Made by a program: the position numbers and the translations under genes. Below, in pieces: positions 8,034 through 17,112 of a stretch of DNA of 64,000 nt. The notes under the pieces were generated by a model that saw nothing but the letters and a program-made list of their open reading frames with translations, ran no database searches and was not told where the DNA came from. Numbering within the stretch: position 1 is the first letter of the stretch; the number at the start of each line of letters is the position of its first letter. Origin of the DNA: Saccharopolyspora hirsuta (lineage in GTDB: Bacteria; Actinomycetota; Actinomycetes; Mycobacteriales; Pseudonocardiaceae); assembly GCF_008630535.1 (NCBI RefSeq), contig NZ_VWPH01000019.1:78305-142304 (forward strand), given 5' to 3'.

Positions 8034-9644
8034 TCAATCCCGGTGCATGTCCCAGGCGAGCAGTGCGACGTGCAGGGACACCAAGGACTCCGGGCTGTCG
8101 AGGGAGACGCCGAGCAGCTGCTCGACGCGCGCCAGCTGGCCGTAGTACGCCGTGCGCGACAGGTGCGCCGCGGCCGCGGCAGCGGACTTGTTGCCGCCGT
8201 GGCGGCACAACGAGCGCAACGCGTCGAGCAGCCGCTCGTTGTCCCGGATCGGGCCCAGCTCCCGCTCGGCGAACGCGGTCAGCCGCTCGTCGCCGCGCAG
8301 CAGGTGCAGCAGCCCGCGCAGGCGCACGTCGTCGAGCCGGTGGAAGTCGCGCGTGCCGTCGTCGACGTGCAGCGCCGCCTCCGCGACCTGCGCGGCCTCG
8401 GTGAGCGTCCGGCGCGCCCCGGAGATCGACCCCACGGCGGTGCCGACGGCCACCACCAGGGGCAGCGCGGCGGAGCGGCGGATGTCCGCGGCGAGGCGGT
8501 GCAGCGCGGTGTCCAGGTCGACCCCGGACAGCGCCACCACGGCGTGCACGGTGAGGTCGTCGACCACCCCGACCAGCACCGGCAGCTTCGCCTTGCGCGC
8601 GGCCAGCGCGGTCGCCTCGGCCAGATCGCGCAGCGCCTGCTGGGTCTCCAGCGCTGGAGCCGGGGTAGTGGTGGTGTGCGGCCGCACCGCGATGCCCACC
8701 AGCGGGCCGTCCAGCGGCACACCGAGCCCGGCGGCACGGGCGGCCAGGTCCGCGGTTGCGGTGCTGCCCGCGAGGAGTTCGGTGATGAGCGTGCGGTGGG
8801 TCTGGCGCTCCAGGCTCTCCCGGTCCCGCGTGACCAGCCGGTTCACCGCCAGCGCCGAGGCGGCCCGCTCGGCGACCACCACGTGCCGGTGCGCGGGTTC
8901 GGGCCCGAGCACCACCAGCCGCCCCCAGTCGTCGCCGCGGGCCCCGACCACGGTGGTCAGCCACCGGTGGTCCGGGTCGTAGGAGGTCCGGCCGGACTGC
9001 ACCACCGCGCGGGAGCGCTCCGACCACTCCGACAGCAGCGCGACAGGGTCCTGCCCGGCGGCGTCGTAGGCCAGCACCTGGTGCGCCATCGTCTCCAGCA
9101 CCACCGGCCGTTCGAGGATGCGTGCCGCCTCGCGCAGCACGGACGCCGGTTCGGCGCCCGAGGTGGTCAGCGCGGTGAAGGTCTCGTGGATCGCGTGCGT
9201 GGCGCGCAGCTCGGCCAGCTGCGCGTCGCGGATTCGAGCCACCACGGCCTCGGTGACGCTGACGAACTTGGTCTCCTCCGACAGCGTCACCAGCGGCAGG
9301 TCGTGCCGGTGCGCCGCGTCCACGAGCGCGCCCGGCACCCGGTCGCGCCAGCGGCGCACCAGCTCCACGACCAGCCCGCACGCCCCGGCCGCGGCGAGCC
9401 CGTCGACGTAGCGGGCCAGCTCGCCGGGCTCCTCGGGCAGCGCGATGCCGGTGGTCAGCACCAGCTCCCCACCGCTGAGCAGCGCCGCGATGTCGGCGAT
9501 CTCGGCGACGTGCACCCACCGCACCCGGCCGTCCAGCCCCGACGCCCCGGCGATCACCCGGGGCTTGCCGCGCCGCAGCACCGGCAGGTCGAGCACCTCG
9601 GACACGGTCGGCAGCGCCAGCACGTCCGGCGACATCAGCTCCAT
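8034..9644 (-). CDS. PucR-family transcriptional regulator
   Basis: 536 residues, ATG at 9644 with AGGAGGT 4 bases upstream. The N-terminus is a purine-catabolism PucR sensor domain (ALPTVSEVLDLPVLRRGKPR, VRWVHVAEI). A GGDEF-like CdaR middle region follows, and the C-terminus has the PucR helix-turn-helix (LDALRSLCRHGGNKSAAAAA, then LSRTAYYGQLARVEQLLG). PucR proteins control nitrogen compound catabolism. The gene is divergent from the aminotransferase/dehydrogenase operon at 9766, the likely target. It converges with MocR, 7 bp apart. Confidence 0.9.
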   Translation of the reverse strand: MELMSPDVLALPTVSEVLDLPVLRRGKPRVIAGASGLDGRVRWVHVAEIADIAALLSGGELVLTTGIALPEEPGELARYVDGLAAAGACGLVVELVRRWRDRVPGALVDAAHRHDLPLVTLSEETKFVSVTEAVVARIRDAQLAELRATHAIHETFTALTTSGAEPASVLREAARILERPVVLETMAHQVLAYDAAGQDPVALLSEWSERSRAVVQSGRTSYDPDHRWLTTVVGARGDDWGRLVVLGPEPAHRHVVVAERAASALAVNRLVTRDRESLERQTHRTLITELLAGSTATADLAARAAGLGVPLDGPLVGIAVRPHTTTTPAPALETQQALRDLAEATALAARKAKLPVLVGVVDDLTVHAVVALSGVDLDTALHRLAADIRRSAALPLVVAVGTAVGSISGARRTLTEAAQVAEAALHVDDGTRDFHRLDDVRLRGLLHLLRGDERLTAFAERELGPIRDNERLLDALRSLCRHGGNKSAAAAAAHLSRTAYYGQLARVEQLLGVSLDSPESLVSLHVALLAWDMHRD

Positions 9645-9765
9645 CGCACCTCCTCGGTGCACACACCGTACGGCCAACCGGGGCAGGTCTGTACAGGTTG
9701 CCCGTAGGTGGCGGTGCGCCCGGCGGGCGAGACTGGCCGCATCGCCCACGACGGAACGGGGAGCT

Positions 9766-11067
9766 ATGTCGGAATCGTTGTTGGCCCGCCACCGCGCGGC
9801 CATGCCCAGCTGGCTGGCGCTCTACTACGACGAACCCATCGAGATCGTCAGCGGCCGGGGGCGGCACGTCACCGACTCGGCGGGCAACACCTACCTGGAC
9901 TTCTTCGCCGGGGTCCTGACCAACGCGATCGGCTACGACATCGCCGAGATCAGCGACGCGATCCGCCGCCAGGTCGACAGCGGCGTCCTGCACACCTCCA
10001 CGCTGTACCTGATCCGCAAGCAGGTGGAGCTGGCCGAGCGGATCGGCGAGCTGTCCGGGATGGCCAACCCGAAGGTGTTCTTCACCAACTCCGGCACCGA
10101 GGCCAACGAGACCGCGCTGATGCTGGCCACCCAGTACCGGCGCAGCCACCAGGTGCTCGCGCTGCGCAACTCCTACCACGGCCGGGGTTTCGGGGCCCTC
10201 GGCGTCACCGGCAACCGCGGTTGGTCGGCCAGCGCGCTGTCGCCGTTCGAGGTCAGCTACGTGCAGGGCGGCTACCGCTACCGCAGCCCGTTCCGGAACC
10301 TCTCCGACGCCGACTACATCGCCGCCTGCGTCGAGGACCTGCGCGAGGTGATCGAGACCACCACCTCCGGCGACGTGGCCTGCATGATCGCCGAGCCGAT
10401 CCAGGGCGTCGGCGGTTTCGCCACCCCGCCCGACGGGCTGTTCGGCGCGTTCGCCGAGGTGCTCGAGGAGTACGGCATCCTGCTGATCTCCGACGAGGTG
10501 CAGACCGGCTGGGGCCGCACCGGCGAGCACTTCTGGGGCATCCAGGCGCACGGCGTCACCCCGGCGGCGATGACCTTCGCCAAGGGGCTGGGCAACGGGC
10601 TGGCCATCGGCGGCGTGGTCGCCGAGGCCGAGCTGATGGACTGCCTGACCGCCAACTCCATCTCCACCTTCGGCGGCAACCCGATCTCCACCGGCGGCGC
10701 CGCGGCGGCGCTGGAGTACCTGCTGGACAACGACCTCCAGGGCAACGCCGCCAAGCTCGGCGGCCGGTTGCTGGACGGGCTGCGCGCGCACGCCGAGCGC
10801 TGCGGCCTGATCGGCGACGTGCGGGGCAAGGGCCTGATGATCGGCGTCGAGCTGGTCGAACCGGGCACCCGCACGCCTTCCGCCGCGGCTGCTGGCCGGG
10901 TGATGGAACTGGCCAAGGAGCGCGGCCTGCTGCTGGGCAAGGGCGGGCTGTACGGCAACGTCCTGCGCCTGGCGCCGCCGATGACCCTGACCGAGGACGA
11001 GGCGGGGCAGGCGCTGCAGATCATCACCGAAACCACCTCGCTGGCCGAGCAGGAGCTCCACCGATGA
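9766..11067 (+). CDS. Class III aminotransferase, GABA/beta-alanine type
   Basis: 433 residues. It carries the class III PLP aminotransferase landmarks: VFFTNSGTEANETAL, ALRNSYHGRGFG, LLISDEVQTGWGRTG and the PLP lysine Lys273 in TFAKGLGNG. It should transfer the amino group of an omega-amino acid to a keto acid, giving a semialdehyde. The next gene, overlapping by 4 bp, is an MmsA-type dehydrogenase that would oxidise malonate or methylmalonate semialdehyde, so beta-alanine or 3-aminoisobutyrate is the most coherent substrate (inference). Regulation by the divergent PucR protein is likely. Confidence 0.87.
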   Translation: MSESLLARHRAAMPSWLALYYDEPIEIVSGRGRHVTDSAGNTYLDFFAGVLTNAIGYDIAEISDAIRRQVDSGVLHTSTLYLIRKQVELAERIGELSGMANPKVFFTNSGTEANETALMLATQYRRSHQVLALRNSYHGRGFGALGVTGNRGWSASALSPFEVSYVQGGYRYRSPFRNLSDADYIAACVEDLREVIETTTSGDVACMIAEPIQGVGGFATPPDGLFGAFAEVLEEYGILLISDEVQTGWGRTGEHFWGIQAHGVTPAAMTFAKGLGNGLAIGGVVAEAELMDCLTANSISTFGGNPISTGGAAAALEYLLDNDLQGNAAKLGGRLLDGLRAHAERCGLIGDVRGKGLMIGVELVEPGTRTPSAAAAGRVMELAKERGLLLGKGGLYGNVLRLAPPMTLTEDEAGQALQIITETTSLAEQELHR

Positions 11068-12557
11068 CAGAACTGATCAGGCACTGGATCGCGGGCGAGT
11101 TCGACGACGCGGTCCCGCAGCGCACCGGCGAGGTCTTCGACCCCGCCACCGGTGCGGTGGCCAAGCACGTCGCGTTCGCGACCGAGTCCGATGTGGACGC
11201 CGCGGTGGCGGAGGCCGCCGAGGCGCTGAAGACCTGGCGGCGCACCTCGCTGGCGAAGCGGACGAACGTGCTGTTCGCCTTCCGCGAGCTGCTCAACCAG
11301 CACAAGTCCGAGCTGGCCGAGATCATCACCGCCGAGCACGGCAAGGTGCTCTCCGACGCCGCGGGCGAGGTCCAGCGCGGCCTGGAGAACGTCGAGTACG
11401 CCTGCGGCATCCCGAACCTGCTGCGCGGCGGGTTCTCGGAGAACGCCTCGACCAGCGTCGACGTGCACTCGGTGCGCCAGCCGGTCGGGGTCGTCGGGGT
11501 GATCTCGCCGTTCAACTTCCCGGCCATGGTCCCGCTGTGGTTCGTGCCCAACGCGATCGCCTGCGGCAACACCGTGGTGCTCAAGCCCAGCGAGAAGGAC
11601 CCGTCGGCGGCCAACTTCATCGCCCGGCTCTGGCAGGAGGCGGGGCTGCCCGACGGCGTGCTCAACGTGGTCCACGGGGACAAGGTCGCCGTCGACGCGC
11701 TGCTGGCGCACCCGGCGGTCAAGGCGGTGTCGTTCGTCGGCTCCACGCCCGTGGCGCGCTACGTCTACGAGACCGGCACCAGCCACGGCAAGCGGGTGCA
11801 GGCCCTCGGCGGCGCCAAGAACCACATGGTGGTGCTGCCCGACGCGGACCTGGACCTGGCCGCCGACGCCGCGGTCTCGGCCGGGTTCGGCTCGGCGGGG
11901 GAGCGGTGCATGGCGATCTCCGCGGTCGTCGCGGTCGACCCGGTCGGCGACGAGCTGGTGGCCAAGATCGCCGAGCGGATGGGCAAGCTCAACGTCGGCG
12001 ACGGGCGTCGCGGCTGCGACATGGGGCCGCTGGTCACCGCCGCCCACCGGGACCGCGTGACGTCCTACGTGGACGCCGGGGTCGCCGCCGGGGCGGAGCT
12101 GGTGGTGGACGGCCGCGGGGTGCGGGTCGACGGCGGCGCCGACGGCTTCTGGCTCGGCCCGACCCTGTTCGACCACGTCGGCACCGACATGTCCATCTAC
12201 ACCGACGAGATCTTCGGTCCGGTGCTCTCCGTGCTGCGGGTGCCCAGCTACGACGCGGCGATCGAGGTGCTCAACGCCAACCCGTACGGCAACGGCACCG
12301 CGATCTTCACCGAGAGCGGTGGCGCGGCGCGCCAGTACTGCGAGGAGGTGGAGGTCGGCATGGTCGGGGTGAACGTCCCGATCCCGGTGCCGGTCTCGTA
12401 CTACTCCTTCGGCGGCTGGAAGGACTCGCTGTTCGGCGACGCGCACGCCTACGGCCCGGACGGAATCCAGTTCTACACCCGCACCAAGGTGGTCACCACG
12501 CGCTGGCCGGACCCCTCCCACGGCGGCGTCGACCTCGGGTTCCCGCAGAGCAGCTGA
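11064..12557 (+). CDS. mmsA: CoA-acylating methylmalonate-semialdehyde dehydrogenase
   Basis: 497 residues, translationally coupled to the aminotransferase (ATGA overlap). Features of the CoA-dependent aldehyde dehydrogenase branch are present: VISPFNFPAMVPLWFVPNAI, the nucleotide-binding loop FVGSTPVARYVYETG, LGGAKNH in place of the classical ELGGK, the catalytic Cys282 in GSAGERCMA, and EIFGPVLSVLRV. It converts malonate or methylmalonate semialdehyde with NAD and CoA to acetyl- or propionyl-CoA. It completes the step started by the preceding transaminase; valine or pyrimidine catabolism are the known contexts. Confidence 0.9.
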   Translation: MTELIRHWIAGEFDDAVPQRTGEVFDPATGAVAKHVAFATESDVDAAVAEAAEALKTWRRTSLAKRTNVLFAFRELLNQHKSELAEIITAEHGKVLSDAAGEVQRGLENVEYACGIPNLLRGGFSENASTSVDVHSVRQPVGVVGVISPFNFPAMVPLWFVPNAIACGNTVVLKPSEKDPSAANFIARLWQEAGLPDGVLNVVHGDKVAVDALLAHPAVKAVSFVGSTPVARYVYETGTSHGKRVQALGGAKNHMVVLPDADLDLAADAAVSAGFGSAGERCMAISAVVAVDPVGDELVAKIAERMGKLNVGDGRRGCDMGPLVTAAHRDRVTSYVDAGVAAGAELVVDGRGVRVDGGADGFWLGPTLFDHVGTDMSIYTDEIFGPVLSVLRVPSYDAAIEVLNANPYGNGTAIFTESGGAARQYCEEVEVGMVGVNVPIPVPVSYYSFGGWKDSLFGDAHAYGPDGIQFYTRTKVVTTRWPDPSHGGVDLGFPQSS

Positions 12558-12562
12558 CGTTC

Positions 12563-12606
12563 GGCGATGTCGGGGAGTTCGCCGCGGAGGGCTCCCCGAC
12601 ACCGCC
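12563..12606 (+). terminator. Hairpin after the mmsA operon
   Basis: TGTCGGGGAG (12568-12577) pairs perfectly with CTCCCCGACA (12592-12601). GGCG and CGCC extend the stem after one mismatch, with a 14-base loop. It begins 6 bases after the mmsA stop and ends just before the promoter of the next gene. Confidence 0.75.
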
Positions 12607-12622
12607 GATTAGGCTCGCCGGT

Positions 12623-13147
12623 ATGGGAGACGTGGCGCTGAGACCGGTCCGCGAGGACGACCTGCCAGCCCTGGAGCAGCTGATCAACGAACCGGAGACC
12701 ACCGCCCCGCACAACTGGTGGGGGTGGCGCAAACCGGACCGGATGACCCGGCGCTGGGAGGAGTCCGGGCTGCTCGGCGACGAGCACGGCGTGCTGCTGG
12801 TGGACGCCGAGCACGAGCTGGTCGGGTTCGTGTCCTGGCACCGCGTCGAGACCGGCCCCGCCTCGCACTGCTTCGAGATCGGCATCAACCTGCGACCCGA
12901 CGCGCGCGGTCACGGCTACGGCACCGAAGCGCAGCGCCAGCTGGTCCGCTACCTGTTCGCGCACACGCAGGTCAACCGCCTCGAAGCCGGTACCGAGCTG
13001 GACAACGCCGCCGAGCAGCGGTCCCTGGAGAAGGCCGGTTTCACCAGGGAAGGCGTGCTGCGCGGCTACACCTTCCGCAACGGCCGCTGGCGCGACTGCG
13101 CCCTCTACAGCATCCTCCGCGGCGAAGTGGACCTCGACGAGCGGTGA
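12623..13147 (+). CDS. GNAT N-acetyltransferase, RimJ/RimL type
   Basis: 174 residues. It has the GNAT core: LRPVREDDLPALEQLI at the N-terminus, the acetyl-CoA loop LRPDARGHGYGTEAQRQL, and the end motif LEKAGFTREGVLRGYTFRNG typical of RimJ/RimL and spermidine-type acetyltransferases. The substrate is unknown. A TAGGCT box at 12610-12615 stands 7 bases before the ATG and no ribosome binding site is visible, so the mRNA is probably leaderless. Confidence 0.85.
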   Translation: MGDVALRPVREDDLPALEQLINEPETTAPHNWWGWRKPDRMTRRWEESGLLGDEHGVLLVDAEHELVGFVSWHRVETGPASHCFEIGINLRPDARGHGYGTEAQRQLVRYLFAHTQVNRLEAGTELDNAAEQRSLEKAGFTREGVLRGYTFRNGRWRDCALYSILRGEVDLDER

Positions 13148-13235
13148 TCGCGGTTGAAAACCCGGCCGACCGGGGTGGGCGCTCGGCCGATACGATGGTG
13201 GGGACATGCCCGGTTCGCGAGTTCGGGAGGCGGAC

Positions 13236-13421
13236 GTGACCGCTGAGTCCGAGCCGGGTGGCATCTGCCGGGGTTGCAAGGGCCGGGGCCAGGTTCGGGT
13301 GCCGCGCGGGTTCTTCTCGGTGGACACCGGCGAGAGCTGCACCGCCGTGGGCTGGACGCGTTGTCGGCACTGCCGGGCGACGCCGGGCCGCCAGCGCCAC
13401 CCCTGGCCACCGCCGAGGTGA
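13236..13421 (+). CDS. Small CxxC protein with one CxxCxGxG motif
   Basis: 61 residues from the GTG at 13236, which has GGGAGG 5 bases upstream. An ATG at 13206 (71 residues) is also possible, because TACGAT at 13191-13196 could drive a leaderless transcript. The protein has CRGCKGRGQ near its start and CRHC near its end, the spacing of half a DnaJ-type zinc module. The tail is basic and proline-rich. I do not recognise a named family; zinc binding is inferred. Confidence 0.6.
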   Translation: MTAESEPGGICRGCKGRGQVRVPRGFFSVDTGESCTAVGWTRCRHCRATPGRQRHPWPPPR

Positions 13422-13431
13422 GGATCGAGGC

Positions 13432-13641
13432 ATGACCGAGCAGGGCCAGCCGCCGGTGTTCGACGCCGGCCCGAACGCGATCTGCTTCACCTGCGGGGGG
13501 TTCAAGAAGATCAGCGACCCGCGCCTGTACATGATCCAGGCGACCGAGGAGCTGATGACCGGCATGACGCTGGCCGAGTGGCGAGGCTGCCCCCAGTGCG
13601 GCGGAGACGGGATCCTGGCGGGCACGCGACCTCCTGTCTGA
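13432..13641 (+). CDS. Small CxxC protein with two CxxC motifs
   Basis: 69 residues, ATG preceded by GAGGTGAGGATCGAGG. It contains CFTCGG at residue 18 and CPQCGGDG near residue 56, again like the CxxCxGxG motif of DnaJ zinc centres but without a J domain. It starts 10 bases after the preceding small CxxC gene, so the two are probably co-transcribed and may act together. Function unknown. Confidence 0.65.
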   Translation: MTEQGQPPVFDAGPNAICFTCGGFKKISDPRLYMIQATEELMTGMTLAEWRGCPQCGGDGILAGTRPPV

Positions 13642-13737
13642 GCGGATTCCGCGCGAATCAGGCACTCGTGGGTGATCCAGCCGACGAATGGGCCGAACCG
13701 CGGATGCGGCAGCCGGTGATCTCCTACGCTCACCCGC

Positions 13738-15132
13738 ATGTCCGTGCTCAAACCCCAATCGGTCCTGGACGGCCACAGCTCGAACCGGACCCCGGTGCCG
13801 CTGATCGTCGGTTTGGTGATCTCCGGCGTCTGCCTGCTGCTGGCGGTGGCCTTCTACCTGCTGACCGGCGGGCCGGTGAACGTCGTCGTCGGCACGATGC
13901 TGGCGCTGCCCACGGCGATCGTGCTGGTCGCGCTGATCCTGCTCGTCGACCGGTTGGAACCGGAGCCGCGGATCAACCTGGTGCTGGCCTTCGGCTGGGG
14001 CGCGGGCGTGGCCATCATCGGCGCGCTGATCGTGAACTCGGTGACCGGCGCGCTGCTGGTCCCGTCGCTGGGGCCGGAGGCCGCCGACGGGGTCACCGCC
14101 TCGGTGGTGGCGCCGGTGGTCGAGGAGAGCTTCAAGGGCGCTCTGCTGCTGTACCTGCTGCTGGTGCGGCGGCACGAGATCGACGGACCGACCGACGGCA
14201 TCGTCTACGCCAGCATGTGCGGGCTGGGCTTCGCGATGGTGGAGAACGTCCTCTACTACATGCGCGGCATCGACGACGGCTCGCTGGCGTTCATGGTGGT
14301 GCTGCGCGGCGTGGTCTCGCCGCTGGGCCACCCGCTCTACACCTCGATCATCGGGCTCGGCGTCGCCTACGCCGCCACCCACAGCGGCTCCGGGCGGGTG
14401 TTCGCCGTGATCGGCGGCTGGATCGGCGGCGTCCTGCTGCACGCGACGTGGAACGGCAGCCTGACGCTGCTCGGCTTCCCCGGCATGGTGCTCGCCTACC
14501 TGATCGAGCTGGCGGTGCTGATCGTCCTGGTGGTCGTGCTGGTCAAGGACCGCAAGCGGCTGGTGCACCTGATCGGCAGGTACCTGCCCGCCTACATCCC
14601 GAGCGGGCTGGTGCAGCCCAACGACGTGCAGATGCTGGGCAGCATGTCCGGGCGCCGCCAGGCGCGGCACTGGGCGCGGACGCAGGCGGGCACGATCGGA
14701 GCGCGCGCGATGGGCGACTACCAGCTGGCCGCGACCGAGCTCGCGCTCCTGCACGCGCACGCCGAGAAGGCGACCATCCCGCCGGACAAGTTCTTCGCGC
14801 GGCGGGAGGCGATCCTGTCGTTGATGCGGATGGCCCGCGACGCCTTCTTCCGGCGGATGCCGCAGGCCCCGCCGCCGCCGTGGGCGCCGCGCCAGGAGCA
14901 GTCCGGTTTCTTCAAGCTGCCCGCGGAGCTGGCGCAGCTGCCGACCTACCAGCAGCGCCCGCCGACGCCACCGGCCGGGCAGCGCCCGCCGCAGCCGGGA
15001 CAGCGCCCGCCGCAGGCCCCGCCCGGGCAGCAGCCGCCGCAGCCGCCCGCCGCGCACCGCCCGCCGGGGCGTCCGCCGCAGCCGCCGGGACCGGGCGGTC
15101 CGCGGCCCGGCGGTCCTTGGCCGCCGCGCTGA
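13738..15132 (+). CDS. PrsW-family intramembrane metalloprotease with proline/glutamine-rich tail
   Basis: 464 residues. About eight transmembrane helices in residues 20-275 hold the PrsW motifs EESFKG (the EExxK glutamates), MVENVLYY, SPLGHPLYT and LLHATWNG, whose histidines and glutamates bind the catalytic metal. PrsW proteases cut anti-sigma factors or similar membrane proteins. After a soluble helical region comes a tail of about 80 residues rich in repeated Pro-Pro-Gln units (QRPPQPGQRPPQ and variants). TACGCT at 13725-13730 lies 7 bases before the ATG, suggesting a leaderless transcript. The partner protein is not in the window. Confidence 0.85.
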   Translation: MSVLKPQSVLDGHSSNRTPVPLIVGLVISGVCLLLAVAFYLLTGGPVNVVVGTMLALPTAIVLVALILLVDRLEPEPRINLVLAFGWGAGVAIIGALIVNSVTGALLVPSLGPEAADGVTASVVAPVVEESFKGALLLYLLLVRRHEIDGPTDGIVYASMCGLGFAMVENVLYYMRGIDDGSLAFMVVLRGVVSPLGHPLYTSIIGLGVAYAATHSGSGRVFAVIGGWIGGVLLHATWNGSLTLLGFPGMVLAYLIELAVLIVLVVVLVKDRKRLVHLIGRYLPAYIPSGLVQPNDVQMLGSMSGRRQARHWARTQAGTIGARAMGDYQLAATELALLHAHAEKATIPPDKFFARREAILSLMRMARDAFFRRMPQAPPPPWAPRQEQSGFFKLPAELAQLPTYQQRPPTPPAGQRPPQPGQRPPQAPPGQQPPQPPAAHRPPGRPPQPPGPGGPRPGGPWPPR

Positions 15133-15136
15133 GCGG

Positions 15137-16639
15137 TCAGGTGGTGCGCAGCCGGGGCCAGAGCTCGGACCACGGCTGGAGCGGATCCTGGTAGAGCGTG
15201 ATCTCGTTGCCGCGGACCATGTTCACCAGGTCCGACTCCACCTCCCCGAGCCGCTGCGACCGTCCGAAGTGGTCGGCCAGCGACCGCTTGCCGACGTAGA
15301 GCACGACGTCGGCGTTCTCGGGCGGCGCGCCGAAGAACCAGTAACCCCGGTGCGGGCTGTGCACCCCGGGCAGGCCCGCCGCCCGACCTCGCACCTCGAG
15401 CGCACCCGCCAGGTAGTAGTTCTCGGCGACGATCACCGCCCGGCGCTGCTGCTCGGGCGGTAGCGCGCGGTAGGCGCGGGCGACCGCGTCGGTCAGCTCC
15501 GGCCAGCCGGTCTCGTAGAGCCGCGGGTAGTTGGGGATCTCGGGGTGGCGGGCCAGCAGCTCCAGCGGGAAGACCGGCAGCATCGCCAGCGGGAGCACCG
15601 CGGAGATCGCGCACACCGGCCACAACAGCTTGCCGCTGCGGTGCTGGAACCCGACCGCGGCCGCGGCGAACAGGACGCCGAACAGCCCGGCCACGTAGTT
15701 CGGGCGTCCGCCCGCGGCGATGAAGAACGCCAGCACGCCCAGGACCGTCCAGCCCAGGAACCGGTACGGCCGCAGCAGCGGTGACCGCAGGAGCACCACC
15801 AGGCCGTAGCAGCAGAACACCGCACCGACCACGACACCTGCGTAGAACAGCGCGGTGGGAACGAGCAGGAGGCGGTCGTTCTCGCCGTCGACCGCGATGC
15901 CCATCTCCAGCGCGGGCCAGCCGTTGGCGGCCTGCCACCACAGCGTGGGAACGGCCGTCACCAGGGGGATCGCCACCGCCGCCCACAGCGCAGGGCGGGC
16001 GAGCACCGCTCGCGGTCCGGTGACGGCGATGCTCACCAGCAGCACCGCGCACAGCACCACCACCTGGAACTTGGTCTGCACGGCGAGGGCGGCGACCACC
16101 CCGATGCCGATGAGCAGGCGATCCCGGTGCACGCCGTGGCCGTGCAGCCGGACCCACCGCACCAGCAGCCAGAGCATCGCCGTCCACTGCAGCGGTTCCA
16201 TCGTGGACGCGGTGAGCCAGTGGCCGTTGACCAGCAACCACGGCGAGAGCGGGTACGCCGCCGCGGCCAGCACCTGGGCTTTGCGGTGTCCGCCGAACTC
16301 GCGGGCGATCAGGGCGGTGAGCACCACCCCCAGCGCGGTGGCCAGCGCCGCGGGCAGCCGGAACGCCACCAGCGACCCCGGGAACGCGGTGTCCAGGAAG
16401 GCGGCCAGCAGCGGCACCAGCGGCTGCTGGTCCATGTAGCCCCAGGCGGGGTGGAACTTCCCGGCGGCCAGGAAGTAGAGCTCGTCGGTGACCAGGTCGT
16501 AGCGCGGGGCCAGCGCCACCAGCAGCGCGAGGACCAGCCCGGCGAGCACCAGCACCGGAACCCGGGCGAAGGGCGGCGCCGGGCGGGGGAGCCGATCGGT
16601 GGTGGCACCGTCGAACCCGGTGGTGGCGCTCGTGGACAT
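15137..16639 (-). CDS. Membrane glycosyltransferase, PMT/ArnT type (GT39/GT83-like)
   Basis: 500 residues with about eleven hydrophobic helices. The first extracytoplasmic loop carries LVTDELYFLAAGKFHPAWGY followed by MDQQPLVPLLA, the acidic-loop signature of polyprenyl-phosphate-sugar glycosyltransferases. It should transfer a mannose- or arabinose-like sugar from a lipid carrier to an extracytoplasmic acceptor. A GGGGGAG ribosome binding site precedes the ATG. It converges with the PrsW gene (4 bp gap). Acceptor and sugar are unknown. Confidence 0.8.
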   Translation of the reverse strand: MSTSATTGFDGATTDRLPRPAPPFARVPVLVLAGLVLALLVALAPRYDLVTDELYFLAAGKFHPAWGYMDQQPLVPLLAAFLDTAFPGSLVAFRLPAALATALGVVLTALIAREFGGHRKAQVLAAAAYPLSPWLLVNGHWLTASTMEPLQWTAMLWLLVRWVRLHGHGVHRDRLLIGIGVVAALAVQTKFQVVVLCAVLLVSIAVTGPRAVLARPALWAAVAIPLVTAVPTLWWQAANGWPALEMGIAVDGENDRLLLVPTALFYAGVVVGAVFCCYGLVVLLRSPLLRPYRFLGWTVLGVLAFFIAAGGRPNYVAGLFGVLFAAAAVGFQHRSGKLLWPVCAISAVLPLAMLPVFPLELLARHPEIPNYPRLYETGWPELTDAVARAYRALPPEQQRRAVIVAENYYLAGALEVRGRAAGLPGVHSPHRGYWFFGAPPENADVVLYVGKRSLADHFGRSQRLGEVESDLVNMVRGNEITLYQDPLQPWSELWPRLRTT

Positions 16640-16692
16640 CAGCTCCCCCTGATCCGTCCCGTTCGGCGCAGCCTACTTCCCGCTCGGCCGCT

Positions 16693-17112
16693 TCACAGGC
16701 GTCCGACGACCTTTCGCGGTGAGATCCGGACCGCGGTGATCGGTCGGCGGTCGGCCCCGGCCTCCGGGGTGTCGGCGATGTGCTGGGCCCAGCTCTTGCC
16801 GATGTACTTGCGCACCAGCTGTTCGCGCAGCTGCTCGGCGCGCTCCGGTTCGAAGGTCGCGGTGCCGTGGACGGCCGCGTAGGTGTGCGGTGCCTCGGCC
16901 GGGGTGACCAGCACGGTGACCCGGGGGTCGCGGCGCAGGTTGCGCTCCTTGCGGCTGCCGATCGCGCACATGAACAGGACGTCCTCGCCCTCGCGCGCCA
17001 CCCAGACCACGGTCTGCTGCGGGCTGCCGTCCGGTTGGACCGTCGCGACGATCCCGAAGACCCGGGAGTCCAGCAGTTCCGCCAGCCTCGCCGGGGAAAC
17101 CCCTGATGTCAT
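16693..17112 (-). CDS. PPOX-class F420/FMN-dependent oxidoreductase
   Basis: 139 residues, a split-barrel flavin-binding protein of the pyridoxamine-phosphate-oxidase class. LLDSRVFGIVATVQPDGSPQ is the conserved first strand pair; RKERNLRRDPRVTVLVTP and the following GTATFEP are typical of the F420-dependent TIGR03618-like group in actinomycetes. It overlaps the upstream SDR-like gene by 4 bp, so the two are made together and probably share a substrate. Cofactor choice (F420 or FMN) cannot be decided from sequence alone. Confidence 0.82.
   Translation of the reverse strand: MTSGVSPARLAELLDSRVFGIVATVQPDGSPQQTVVWVAREGEDVLFMCAIGSRKERNLRRDPRVTVLVTPAEAPHTYAAVHGTATFEPERAEQLREQLVRKYIGKSWAQHIADTPEAGADRRPITAVRISPRKVVGRL

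Noticed and set aside
7948..11061. Long open frame of over 1000 codons on the minus strand
   Set aside because: It lies opposite the MocR, PucR and aminotransferase genes, has no family motifs, and mirrors their codon pattern; a common effect of high GC.
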